Source: a methanotrophic endosymbiont of Bathymodiolus puteoserpentis (Logatchev)
GTDB taxonomy: Bacteria > Pseudomonadota > Gammaproteobacteria > Methylococcales > Methylomonadaceae
Direction of reading: 5' to 3'
DNA: 45,793 nucleotides
Assembly (NCBI RefSeq): GCF_900128525.1
Contig: NZ_FQTQ01000136.1
Span: 1-45,793 of the forward strand
Positions 1 to 7,718 of the stretch are shown here, piece after piece (the first letter of the stretch is position 1; the number at the start of each line of letters is the position of its first letter). The translations under genes and the position numbers were made by a program. The notes under the pieces are model-generated. The model searched no databases. It saw only the letters and a list, made by a program, of their open reading frames with translations, and had not been told where the DNA came from.

Positions 1-72
1 CAACAGCACATCCACTAGCGGCGTGCGATCTTCTTCATTTATCTCTGGCAGTTTCGGTTTAGGCGAGTTCAT
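1..72 (-). CDS. Partial ORF, possible start of an IS66-like transposase
   Basis: An ATG on the minus strand at 72 opens a frame that runs out of the window after 24 codons. The peptide begins MNSPKPKLPEINEEDRTPLV. A short proline-rich start followed by an acidic 'E(E/D)RTPLV..LL' segment is a style I associate with the N-terminus of some IS66-family transposases, before their coiled coil. Only 24 residues are visible, so the family is a guess; an unrelated protein is possible. It diverges from flgB, so the genes usually found there (flgA, flgM, flgN) are not the immediate left neighbours. Confidence 0.35.
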   Translation of the reverse strand, partial: MNSPKPKLPEINEEDRTPLVDVLL

Positions 73-170
73 AGAATATATTGTAAAGCAATTTTTTAAT
101 ATTTGCCTGTGGATAATGAGAAGTTACATTTATTTATCACAAGTATTTGATTCTAAATGTATAAAATACT

Positions 171-186
171 TGGCATGAACTGTGCT
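171..186 (+). promoter_or_regulatory. Sigma-54 (RpoN) promoter of the flgB operon
   Basis: The 16-mer TGGCATGAACTGTGCT fits the sigma-54 consensus TGGCACG-N4-TTGCW. GG lies at 172-173 and GC at 184-185, the required spacing. The flgB ATG lies 38 bases after the element. Rod and hook operons in polarly flagellated gammaproteobacteria are commonly RpoN dependent with an FleQ-type activator, so the location is apt. No activator site was identified. Confidence 0.75.
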
Positions 187-223
187 TTTTATTTTGTAAA
201 TAATAAATAAAGGAGAAAGGGTC

Positions 224-619
224 ATGGCGATTAGTTTTGAAAATGCATTAGGTGTACATCCGCAAGCCTTGTCCTTGCGTGAGCGACGTAGTGAGGTGTT
301 GGCGGCGAATTTAGCCAATGCCGATACGCCTAACTATAAAGCGCGTGATCTAGATTTTCAAAGTATTTTAAAAAATCAAATGCCGAGTAATGGACGTTCT
401 TTAGAAAGAACCCATGTCCGGCATCAGCAAGCAGGCAACATGCAATTAGGCGCGGAACTGTTATACCGTAACCCGCACCAGGCTTCTTTAGATGGTAATA
501 CCGTTGAAGATCATATTGAGCAAGCCAAATATGCTGAAAATTCGGTGCAATATCAAGCCAGTTTAACTTTCTTAAATGGTAAATTTTCAGGCTTGATGAG
601 CGCTATTAGAGGAGAATAA
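224..619 (+). CDS. flgB: Flagellar basal-body proximal rod protein FlgB
   Basis: Structural subunit of the proximal rod of the flagellar basal body, exported by the flagellar type III system. The 131-residue length is normal. The N-terminal rod motif 'LAANLANADTPNYKARDLDF' (about residues 27-46) is diagnostic, and the helical C-terminus 'AENSVQYQASLTFLNGKFSGL' type segment packs in the rod. The ATG at 224 follows a strong ribosome binding site (AAGGAGAAAGG). It is the first gene of the operon, and flgC starts two bases after its stop codon. Transcription should come from the sigma-54 element at 171-186. Confidence 0.97.
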   Translation: MAISFENALGVHPQALSLRERRSEVLAANLANADTPNYKARDLDFQSILKNQMPSNGRSLERTHVRHQQAGNMQLGAELLYRNPHQASLDGNTVEDHIEQAKYAENSVQYQASLTFLNGKFSGLMSAIRGE

Positions 620-621
620 TT

Positions 622-1038
622 ATGTCTGCATTAAGTGTTTTTGATATTGCTGGTAGTGGTATGAATGCTCAGTCACTGCGGTTAAATTTAGTGGCGAGTA
701 ATATTGCTAACGCCAATAGTGTTAGCAGTAGTTTGGATGAGGTTTATAAGTCTAGGCAACCTGTTTTTGCCGCACAATTAAGTAATGTGATGGATAAAAA
801 TAGTGCTGCAGTAGGGGTTGATATTAAAGGCGTGGTTGAAAGCCAAGCACCAGGGATTATGGAGTATGCCCCGAATCACCCAATGGCAGATGATGCCGGG
901 TATATTTTTAAGCCAAATGTCAATACTGTAGAGGAGATGGCGAATATGATGTCCGCATCAAGGTCTTATCAAAATAATGTGGAAGTTTTTAATACTTCTA
1001 AACAATTAATTTTACAGACTTTGAGAATGGGTCAATAG
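622..1038 (+). CDS. flgC: Flagellar basal-body rod protein FlgC
   Basis: Proximal rod subunit. The 138-residue product has the paired rod-protein signatures: N-terminal 'SGMNAQSLRLNLVASNIANA' (about residues 12-31) and a C-terminal helix 'VNTVEEMANMMSASRSYQNN'. A strong ribosome binding site (GAGGAG) precedes the ATG, only two bases from the flgB stop, so the two are translated from one message. Export and assembly are as for other axial flagellar proteins; it has no signal peptide. Nothing about it is atypical. Confidence 0.97.
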   Translation: MSALSVFDIAGSGMNAQSLRLNLVASNIANANSVSSSLDEVYKSRQPVFAAQLSNVMDKNSAAVGVDIKGVVESQAPGIMEYAPNHPMADDAGYIFKPNVNTVEEMANMMSASRSYQNNVEVFNTSKQLILQTLRMGQ

Positions 1039-1048
1039 GAGGTAGGTC

Positions 1049-1717
1049 ATGACATTTAGTGTTGATGCAATTAAAGAATTAGGATTATCTGCAGCAGATG
1101 CAATAAAACCCAAAAAGCAAGAGCTGGGTCAAGAGCAGTTTTTAAAGTTAATGACAACTCAACTGACTCATCAAGACCCCACTAAGCCGATGGAAAATGG
1201 TGATTTTTTGGCACAAATGGCGCAATTTAGTACGGTTGAAGGGATCGGTTCTTTAAATGATTCATTTCAAGCATTCGCTAGTTCGATGACTTCTAGTCAG
1301 TCGATTGAAGCTTCAGGTTTAATCGGAAAGTCGGTATCAGTACCGAGTGATAAAGGTGTCTTAGGGTTAGGCAGTCCTTTAGAGGGAAATATTAAACTTA
1401 ATGGCACGACCAATCAAGCGACAGTGAGTATCAAAGATACCAATGGTGTTGTGGTTAAAACGTTAAATTTAGGCAGCCAAAGTGAAGGCCTGAAAAAATT
1501 TGAGTGGGATGGGCTTTTAGACGATGGAAGTTATGCTCCTCCAGGTGTTTACAGCGTAGAGGCTGAGGCAACAATTGGTGGTAAGAATACCGGATTAGAA
1601 ACTTTTATGGCGGCAAAAGTGGAGAGCATTGATTTAGGTGATCCGCAAAAAGGTGTGGTGCTAAATCTGGGGCAGCTGGGTGCGGTTGAATTCAGTAAAG
1701 TCAAACAAGTATTTTAA
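1049..1717 (+). CDS. flgD: Flagellar hook-capping protein FlgD
   Basis: Scaffold cap on which hook subunits polymerise. It is replaced later and absent from the finished flagellum. At 222 residues the length is usual. The N-terminal 'QEQFLKLMTTQLTHQDPTKP' (about residues 28-47) is the FlgD signature. The middle and C-terminal parts form Ig-like/tudor-like beta domains, with 'FEWDGLLDDGSYAPPGVYSV' typical of the FlgD Ig-like domain. The ATG follows GGAGGT ten bases after flgC. It sits directly before the hook gene flgE, as in other gammaproteobacteria. Confidence 0.96.
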   Translation: MTFSVDAIKELGLSAADAIKPKKQELGQEQFLKLMTTQLTHQDPTKPMENGDFLAQMAQFSTVEGIGSLNDSFQAFASSMTSSQSIEASGLIGKSVSVPSDKGVLGLGSPLEGNIKLNGTTNQATVSIKDTNGVVVKTLNLGSQSEGLKKFEWDGLLDDGSYAPPGVYSVEAEATIGGKNTGLETFMAAKVESIDLGDPQKGVVLNLGQLGAVEFSKVKQVF

Positions 1718-1729
1718 AGGGGAGCGATC

Positions 1730-3073
1730 ATGGGTTTTTCAACAGCATTAAGTGGCTTAAATGCCGCATCAAAAGATTTACAAGTTACTGGTAATAATAT
1801 AGCGAATGCTAATACAACGGGCTTTAAAGAATCGCGTACTGAATTTGCGGATGTTTATGCGGCTAGCGTGACAGGGGTTAGTAAAACTCAAGCAGGTGCA
1901 GGGGCAAAGGTGGCTAATGTTGCTCAGCAATTTAATCAAGGAAATTTGACTTTTACGAATAATAATTTGGACTTGGCTATTAGTGGGCAAGGTTTTTTCT
2001 CATTAGCAGAGGACCCTGCAGCCTCTAAGCCGACATTATTTAGCCGCGGTGGTGAGTTTAAATTAAATAAGGATGGTTACGTAGTCAATAATCAAGGGGC
2101 TTATTTACAGTCATTTAAGCCCAATGGGACTACTGTCGAAGAAGGCTTTAGTGAAGGGGTTTTCCAGCCATTAAAAATTAATGCTTCGCAAGGAGCACCA
2201 AAAGCGACATCTGAGATTCTAATTAATACTAATTTGAATGCTACGGAGATTACGCCGGTAAATTTTGGTACTGTTCCAGATGTACCGGTAGATCCAAGCG
2301 ATCCGAAATCATACAATCACACCTCCTCGGTGACCACTTATGATTCTCAAGGAAATTCACATATTGCAAGCATGTATTATGTCTCTAAAAATCCTGCGAC
2401 ACCTAATCAATGGGATGCTTATTTCTTTGTTGATGGCGTACCTTTTAACCCCAATCCAAATGCTACTCCAGCAGTACCAGCGGTAAAGGCGGAAGTAGGA
2501 ACGCCTCATGTTCCTATGCAGCTTGATTTTGATGCAAATGGCGCTTTAAATCTTATAGATGGAGCTGCTCCTGGAAAATTAAATTTTGGTGCTATTACAT
2601 CAACCGATATTGATCCTACTCTAAATGTAGCGCCTTTAGACTTTAATTTCGATTTCGCAACGACCACGCAATATAGTGCTAATTTCTCGGTACAAGATTT
2701 ATCTCAAGATGGGCTTCCTGCGGGAAATTTGACTGGAATTTCGATCAATGATGAAGGTGTTGTTTCAGCTAACTTTAGCAATGGTGGGGCTGATATTTTA
2801 GGTAAAATAGCATTAACTCGCTTTGCAAACCCTCAAGGCTTGACTAAGACAGGTGATACTGCTTGGCGAGAAAGCGTTGAGTCTGGAGAAGCGGTTGCTG
2901 GACAGCCAAAGTCGGGGAGTTTTGGGAGCATTCAATCGGGAGCTTTAGAAAGCTCAAATGTTGATTTATCAGCGCAGTTAGTGCATTTAATTATTGCTCA
3001 GCAAGCTTATCAAGCGAATGCGCAAACCATTACGACTGAAAAAACCATTATGCAGACTATATTAAATGCATAA
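1730..3073 (+). CDS. flgE: Flagellar hook protein FlgE
   Basis: Major subunit of the hook, the universal joint between rod and filament. The protein is 447 residues. It begins 'MGFSTALSGLNAASKDLQVT', with the axial motif NNIANANTTGFKESR at about residues 23-37. It ends in a helix containing 'QLVHLIIAQQAYQANAQTIT' that stacks in the D0 core. The central region (roughly 130-360) is the variable surface domain and contains a proline/alanine-rich stretch around residues 240-260. The ribosome binding site is GGGGAG. It follows flgD, its cap gene. Confidence 0.97.
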   Translation: MGFSTALSGLNAASKDLQVTGNNIANANTTGFKESRTEFADVYAASVTGVSKTQAGAGAKVANVAQQFNQGNLTFTNNNLDLAISGQGFFSLAEDPAASKPTLFSRGGEFKLNKDGYVVNNQGAYLQSFKPNGTTVEEGFSEGVFQPLKINASQGAPKATSEILINTNLNATEITPVNFGTVPDVPVDPSDPKSYNHTSSVTTYDSQGNSHIASMYYVSKNPATPNQWDAYFFVDGVPFNPNPNATPAVPAVKAEVGTPHVPMQLDFDANGALNLIDGAAPGKLNFGAITSTDIDPTLNVAPLDFNFDFATTTQYSANFSVQDLSQDGLPAGNLTGISINDEGVVSANFSNGGADILGKIALTRFANPQGLTKTGDTAWRESVESGEAVAGQPKSGSFGSIQSGALESSNVDLSAQLVHLIIAQQAYQANAQTITTEKTIMQTILNA

Positions 3074-3104
3074 TTTTAATAGCTGGACATAAGGGAGAGC
3101 TATC

Positions 3105-3848
3105 ATGGATCGCAGTTTATTTGTCGCAATGAGTGGCGCGAAGCAGACGATGCTAGCTCAGACCTCAAATGCCAATAATTTGGCGAATGCGCAGACGACA
3201 GGGTTTAAATCTGATTTTGAGCAATTCCGTAGTATGCCAGTTTTTGGTCCTGGTCAACCAACGCGTGTTTATGCGATGACTGAAAGGCCGGGAACTGATT
3301 TAACACCAGGTGCTTTACAGAGGACTGGGCGCGATTTGGATGTGGCGATTGATGGTGGTGGTTGGCTTGCTGTGCAAGATAAGACTGGAAATGAAGCTTA
3401 TACTCGTGCAGGGGAGTTGCGCGTAACGCCTGAAGGTTTTTTGCAGACGGGAGCAGGGGATGCTGTTATAGGTGATAACGGTCCTATTGTTATTCCTCAA
3501 GCAGATAAAATTGATATAGCAACTGATGGTACTATTAGTATTATTCCTACGGGATCAGATGCAACGACCTTATTGGTGGTTGGTAGGGTTAAGCTGGTTA
3601 AGCCTGATAATAAAGATTTGGAAAAGCTTAATGATGGCTTAATGCATTTAAAAGAGGGTATTGATGCCCCCATTGCCGATGCTAATATTTCTTTAGTTCA
3701 AGGCACGCTAGAAGGGAGTAATGTTAGCGCAGTGGCTGCCATGGTGGAAATGATTGAGTTAGCCAGAAATTATGAGTTGCAAGTTAAAGTAATGAAAACC
3801 GCAGATGAGAATAGTGGAGCGGCAACAAAACTAATGCAAATGAGTTAG
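3105..3848 (+). CDS. flgF: Flagellar basal-body rod protein FlgF
   Basis: Distal-side rod subunit linking the proximal rod and FlgG. It is 247 residues, typical for the family. The motif 'QTSNANNLANAQTTGFKSDF' (about residues 19-38) is the rod signature. The stretch 'GRDLDVAIDGGGWLAVQDK' is the shared FlgF/FlgG core, and 'NVSAVAAMVEMIELARNYEL' is the C-terminal helix. A GGGAG ribosome binding site lies upstream. Unusually, the next gene flgG does not follow at once: 322 bases with repeats and a second promoter separate them. Confidence 0.96.
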   Translation: MDRSLFVAMSGAKQTMLAQTSNANNLANAQTTGFKSDFEQFRSMPVFGPGQPTRVYAMTERPGTDLTPGALQRTGRDLDVAIDGGGWLAVQDKTGNEAYTRAGELRVTPEGFLQTGAGDAVIGDNGPIVIPQADKIDIATDGTISIIPTGSDATTLLVVGRVKLVKPDNKDLEKLNDGLMHLKEGIDAPIADANISLVQGTLEGSNVSAVAAMVEMIELARNYELQVKVMKTADENSGAATKLMQMS

Positions 3849-3861
3849 ATTTAAAAAGCCC

Positions 3862-3950
3862 ATGTAACTGCTCATTTTTAACAGATACTAAAGGATGTGC
3901 TGATGAACGAAGCGCATCACACATACACAAACGAGTGCTTCTTGTGCTAT
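3862..3950 (+). repeat. Degenerate copy of the palindromic element found after flgK
   Basis: The start (GTAACTGCTCATTTTTAACA and on) resembles the reverse complement of the right end of the element at 9464-9586. Both then carry GAAGCGCATCAC. The second half has decayed and no longer forms a clean palindrome. It lies in the flgF-flgG gap. Boundaries are approximate. Confidence 0.5.
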
Positions 3951-3972
3951 GGGGGCTGTGAAAGTATTATGC

Positions 3973-4088
3973 GTAGGTTGGATGAGCTTATCTAGCGTAG
4001 CGACGATAACGAAATCCGACATTGACGAAGGTTTTATGTCGGATTTCGTTTTTTAATGCGACGCAATAAAAAATCTCATCCAACCTAC
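3973..4088. repeat. 116-bp inverted-repeat element between flgF and flgG
   Basis: The outer arms are perfect 14-mers, GTAGGTTGGATGAG (3973-3986) and its reverse complement (4075-4088). Inside lies a second perfect 15-bp inverted repeat, AACGAAATCCGACAT at 4008-4022 against 4036-4050, followed by a T-rich run that could act as a terminator on the + strand. The GTAGGTTGGATGAGC motif belongs to a style of intergenic palindromic repeat seen in many gammaproteobacteria. With the degenerate copy at 3862-3950 it accounts for most of the 322-base gap between flgF and flgG. Confidence 0.8.
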
Positions 4089-4118
4089 ACAATCTATTTT
4101 TATTTAAACTACTTTATA

Positions 4119-4134
4119 TGGCATATAAAGTGCT
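4119..4134 (+). promoter_or_regulatory. Sigma-54 promoter of flgGHIJK
   Basis: TGGCATATAAAGTGCT has GG at 4120-4121 and GC at 4132-4133, the exact sigma-54 spacing. It shares the GTGCT -12 box with the flgB promoter. It lies 37 bases before the flgG ATG, almost the same distance as in front of flgB. It would restore expression of flgGHIJK downstream of the repeat element, keeping the two half-operons in one regulon. Confidence 0.72.
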
Positions 4135-4170
4135 TGTGTATAGGTAAGCGTCAAATAATAGGAGCTTATC

Positions 4171-4959
4171 ATGACTGAAAGAGCATTATGGGTGGCAAAA
4201 TCAGGTTTGGATGCCCAACAAACACGAATGGCTGTTATTTCTAATAATTTAGCTAACGTAAATACAACGGGCTTTAAAAAATCTCGACCTATCTTTGAGG
4301 ATTTGTTGTATCAAAATGTGCGTCAAGTCGGAGCAAGTTCCTCTCAAAATACAGAATTACCCACCGGTTTACAGCTTGGTACGGGCGTTAGAGTTGTTGC
4401 CACGGAAAAGTTACACACTCAAGGCAATATTGTACAAACAGAAAACTCTTTAGATGTCTCTATACAAGGGCGAGGGTTTTTGCAAATTATTATGCCTAAT
4501 GGAGATGTTAACTATACGCGTAATGGCTCATTAAAATTAGATTCATTAGGGCAAATGGTAACGTCTAATGGTAATCCGATACAGCCCACGATTACCATTC
4601 CTTCTGATGCAATTAGTATTACGATTGGTACAGATGGCGTCGTTTCTGTGCTACAACCAGGCAGTCCTGTAGCCTCTCAAATAGGCCAGATTGAAACAGT
4701 TAGTTTTGTTAATTCATCGGGATTAGAGCCTGTTGGTCAGAATTTATTCAGGGAGTCTGTCGCTAGTGGAACACCGACAGTAGGAACGCCGGGGACAAAT
4801 GAGTTAGGAATATTGCAGCAAGGGTCGTTAGAAACATCGAATGTGAATGTGGTTGAAGAGCTGGTTAATATGATTGAAACGCAGCGTGCTTATGAGATGA
4901 ATTCAAAGGCGATTTCAACCACGGATGAGATGCTTTCTTATGTTACGCAACAACTTTAA
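4171..4959 (+). CDS. flgG: Flagellar distal rod protein FlgG
   Basis: Subunit of the distal rod that crosses the peptidoglycan and outer membrane inside the P and L rings. The protein is 262 residues, the usual length. It begins '[20 protein letters not shown]', followed by the rod motif [17 protein letters not shown] (about residues 24-40), and ends with '[20 protein letters not shown]' before the last helix. The ATG follows GGAGC. It begins the second half-operon and is preceded by its own sigma-54 promoter. Confidence 0.97.
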   Translation: MTERALWVAKSGLDAQQTRMAVISNNLANVNTTGFKKSRPIFEDLLYQNVRQVGASSSQNTELPTGLQLGTGVRVVATEKLHTQGNIVQTENSLDVSIQGRGFLQIIMPNGDVNYTRNGSLKLDSLGQMVTSNGNPIQPTITIPSDAISITIGTDGVVSVLQPGSPVASQIGQIETVSFVNSSGLEPVGQNLFRESVASGTPTVGTPGTNELGILQQGSLETSNVNVVEELVNMIETQRAYEMNSKAISTTDEMLSYVTQQL

Positions 4960-4973
4960 GGTTGGCTAAGGTA

Positions 4974-5645
4974 ATGAAACTATTAAAAATAAGTATTTTA
5001 TCAGCAATTTTTGCCCTCACAGGCTGTGAAACTTTGCCTGATCGTGACCCGGAATTTGCCCCAGTAAGTCCGGAGGATTTAAGGCCGCCTATACAAAAAA
5101 CAGGTTCGATTTATCAGAATAATTATGATATGCGCTTATTTGAATCTCAGATAGCGCGGCGGGTAGGCGATATTCTGATGATTACTTTAGCGGAAAGAAC
5201 GCAGGCAAAAAAGTCGGCCGATATTAATGTTAATAAAGACCTGGATATAACGCTGACAGTGCCAAAGCTTTATGGAATGGATCCGAGTATTGTGATGGGT
5301 GATGCATTAACGAATCAAATCACCGCTAAGCGAAATGCTTTAGGGAATGGCCAAGCAAATCAAAGTAATAGTTTAACGGGTAGTATTAGCGTCAGTGTCG
5401 TTGAAGTTTTGCCTAATGGAAATTTAAAAGTACGAGGGGAGAAGCGTGTATCTCTCAACCAAGGTAATGAATATTTAAGGGTGTCTGGCATTATTAGACC
5501 CAATGATATTAGTGCTACGAATACCGTTTCTTCTAGTCAACTTGCTGATGCCACGATTATGTATACAGGCGATGGTGCTGTGGCTGACGCGAGTCGAATG
5601 GGCTGGATCAGTAGGAGCTTCTTTTCTTGGTTATTTCCTTTTTAA
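4974..5645 (+). CDS. flgH: Flagellar L-ring protein FlgH (lipoprotein)
   Basis: Outer-membrane L-ring bushing around the distal rod. I place the start at ATG 4974 rather than the in-frame TTG at 4962, because the ATG gives a compact lipoprotein signal of 17 residues ending ALTG before Cys18. The mature protein has the FlgH segments 'RRVGDILMITLAERTQAKKS' and 'LPNGNLKVRGEKRVSLNQG', and ends 'GWISRSFFSWLFPF', a typical L-ring C-terminus. It is 223 residues long and follows flgG by 14 bases. The ribosome binding site is not ideal with either start (AAGG very close to the ATG). Confidence 0.95.
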   Translation: MKLLKISILSAIFALTGCETLPDRDPEFAPVSPEDLRPPIQKTGSIYQNNYDMRLFESQIARRVGDILMITLAERTQAKKSADINVNKDLDITLTVPKLYGMDPSIVMGDALTNQITAKRNALGNGQANQSNSLTGSISVSVVEVLPNGNLKVRGEKRVSLNQGNEYLRVSGIIRPNDISATNTVSSSQLADATIMYTGDGAVADASRMGWISRSFFSWLFPF

Positions 5646-5657
5646 TAGGCATCTGAC

Positions 5658-6773
5658 ATGAATAAAATAAGTATAAATATCATATTATTTAGTTTTTTGC
5701 TCCTTGTGAATATTTGTTCTGCTTTTGCTGAGCGCATTAAAGATTTAGCCGATATAGATGGCGTAAGAAATAACCAATTAGTCGGCTATGGCTTGGTGGT
5801 TGGATTAAATAAAACAGGGGATAAAACAAGGTTTACAGGGCAATCTGTACAGGCTATGTTAAACCGCTTAGGGACTAACTTTCCAGCAGGTATAGACCCT
5901 CAAGTAAAGAATGTTGCAGCCGTTGCTATTAGTGCCAATCTACCCGCTTTTGTGAAACCAGGTCAGACGATTGATGTTACCGTCTCTTCTATTGGTGATG
6001 CGAAAAGTTTGCGTGGCGGGACATTATTAATGGCACCCTTAAAAGGAGTCGATGGGCAGGTATATGCTATTGCCCAAGGCAATTTAGTCGTTGGCGGTTT
6101 ATCGGCTTCGGGGCAAGATGGATCAAGTATTACCGTTAATAATCCCTCTGTTGGTCGAATCGCGAATGGTGCAACGGTGGAGCGGAGCGTGCCTAGTCCC
6201 TTTGCCGATGGTAATACGATCACTTTTAGTTTACATAATTCAGATTTTACAACAGCTAATCGTATGGTTCAGGCCATTAACCGTTTATTAGGTGAGGGGA
6301 CAGCTAAAGCTACAGATGCGGCTTCTGTGAGAGTAAGTGCGCCTGTCGATATTGGTCAGCGTGTTACATTTGTTTCCATGGTGGAAAACATTATGGTGAA
6401 CCCCGATGATGCACCAGCAAGAATTATCATTAATTCAAGAACAGGGACCGTGGTTATTAATAATATGGTTCGAGTTCAGCCGGTGGCAGTATCACATGGC
6501 TCATTAACAGTGACCGTCAGCGAAAACCTGCAGGTTAGTCAGCCTAATCCTGCTGTCTTTGGTGATGCGGCGGGAAGAACCGTGGTGACACCTCAGTCTG
6601 ATGTGGGTATTACTGAAGAGAATAATCGCATGTTTATGTTTAATCCGGGGGTGTCATTAGATGAAATTGTGCGCGCAGTCAATAACGTAGGCGCTTCTCC
6701 TAGTGATTTAGTTGCTATTTTAGAAGCTTTGAAATCAGCTGGGGCTTTAAGAGCGGAACTCATTATTATTTAA
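5658..6773 (+). CDS. flgI: Flagellar P-ring protein FlgI
   Basis: Periplasmic P-ring subunit that anchors the rod bushing to peptidoglycan. The 371-residue protein has a Sec signal peptide, hydrophobic at about residues 7-21, likely cut after SAFA and before ERIKD. The mature N-terminus '[20 protein letters not shown]' followed by [12 protein letters not shown] is diagnostic. The C-terminus contains '[20 protein letters not shown]', also invariant in the family. It is 12 bases after flgH. Chaperoning by FlgA is expected, but flgA is not in this window. Confidence 0.97.
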   Translation: MNKISINIILFSFLLLVNICSAFAERIKDLADIDGVRNNQLVGYGLVVGLNKTGDKTRFTGQSVQAMLNRLGTNFPAGIDPQVKNVAAVAISANLPAFVKPGQTIDVTVSSIGDAKSLRGGTLLMAPLKGVDGQVYAIAQGNLVVGGLSASGQDGSSITVNNPSVGRIANGATVERSVPSPFADGNTITFSLHNSDFTTANRMVQAINRLLGEGTAKATDAASVRVSAPVDIGQRVTFVSMVENIMVNPDDAPARIIINSRTGTVVINNMVRVQPVAVSHGSLTVTVSENLQVSQPNPAVFGDAAGRTVVTPQSDVGITEENNRMFMFNPGVSLDEIVRAVNNVGASPSDLVAILEALKSAGALRAELIII

Positions 6774-6785
6774 AGGGAGTAGGTC

Positions 6786-7715
6786 ATGCTAAGTAATGTC
6801 AATTCTGCAGATGTTTATACTGATTTTAACGGGCTTGCTAAGTTAAGGGTGGAAGCAAAACAGAAAACACCTGAAGCGATTAAAGAAGTTGCCAAGCAAT
6901 TCGAGTCGGTATTTTTAGGAATGGTGTTAAAAAGCATGCGTGCTGCTAAATTGACTGATGGTGGCATTATGGATAATGACCAAAGTAAGTTTTTTCAAGA
7001 TATGTATGATCAACAACTTTCTGTACAGTTATCAGGCGATCCAGGGATCGGCCTTGCGGCTGTTATTGAGCAGCAACTCAGTCCTAAAAAGTATGATCCG
7101 ATAAATATATTAGGTATTAATGAATATAGAGCGCAACCTGTTAGTAGCAATAAGCCAGACAAGGCAATGCAGGTATTAGCAAGTACAGAAAAAATAAGCA
7201 TTGAAGAGATTAACTCTAAAGAAGATTTTGTACGCATATTAAGTGTCCCTGCGCAACAAGCAGCGCAAGAATTGGGCGTTGAAGCTAAGACTTTATTAGC
7301 CCAAGCAGCACTGGAAACTGGCTGGGGACAAAGTGTTATAAAAATGTCAGATGGTCAGAGTAGCTTTAATTTATTTAATATAAAAACGCATAAAGATTGG
7401 GCGGGTAAGCAGGTAGCTAAGAAGACATTGGGATTTTCTGATGGTATTGCCAAGCAGGAAAAAGCACATTTCAGAGCTTATGATAGCTATCAAGATAGCT
7501 TTAATGATTATGTACGATTTATAAAAGAAAATCCACGTTATCAACAAGCGTTGCAGCATACGGAAAACGCGGAACAATATATGCGTGAATTACAATCAGC
7601 AGGGTATGCAACTGATCCTGCCTATGCTAATAAAGTTATGCGGATTTATCATGATGATGTCTTTTCTGGCGTACAGCGGGCTGATGTCGTGGCCGCGAAT
7701 ATGAAGGAGCAGTAG
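6786..7715 (+). CDS. flgJ: Flagellar rod-cap / peptidoglycan hydrolase FlgJ
   Basis: A two-domain protein. The N-terminal rod-cap domain (about residues 10-105) includes 'KEVAKQFESVFLGMVLKSMR'. The C-terminal glucosaminidase-type domain (about 145-300) opens a hole in the peptidoglycan for the rod. The motif 'LLAQAALETGWGQ' contains the likely catalytic Glu177, followed by 'SFNLFNIKTHKDW' and 'YATDPAYANKVMRIY'. Length 309 is typical of the fused gammaproteobacterial form. The ribosome binding site is GGGAG. It starts 12 bases after flgI and is followed at once by flgK. Confidence 0.96.
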   Translation: MLSNVNSADVYTDFNGLAKLRVEAKQKTPEAIKEVAKQFESVFLGMVLKSMRAAKLTDGGIMDNDQSKFFQDMYDQQLSVQLSGDPGIGLAAVIEQQLSPKKYDPINILGINEYRAQPVSSNKPDKAMQVLASTEKISIEEINSKEDFVRILSVPAQQAAQELGVEAKTLLAQAALETGWGQSVIKMSDGQSSFNLFNIKTHKDWAGKQVAKKTLGFSDGIAKQEKAHFRAYDSYQDSFNDYVRFIKENPRYQQALQHTENAEQYMRELQSAGYATDPAYANKVMRIYHDDVFSGVQRADVVAANMKEQ

Positions 7716-7718
7716 GAC

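Noticed and set aside
4962-4973. Earlier TTG start for flgH
   Set aside because: The ATG at 4974 gives a compact lipoprotein signal; the TTG adds only four residues and has no better ribosome binding site.
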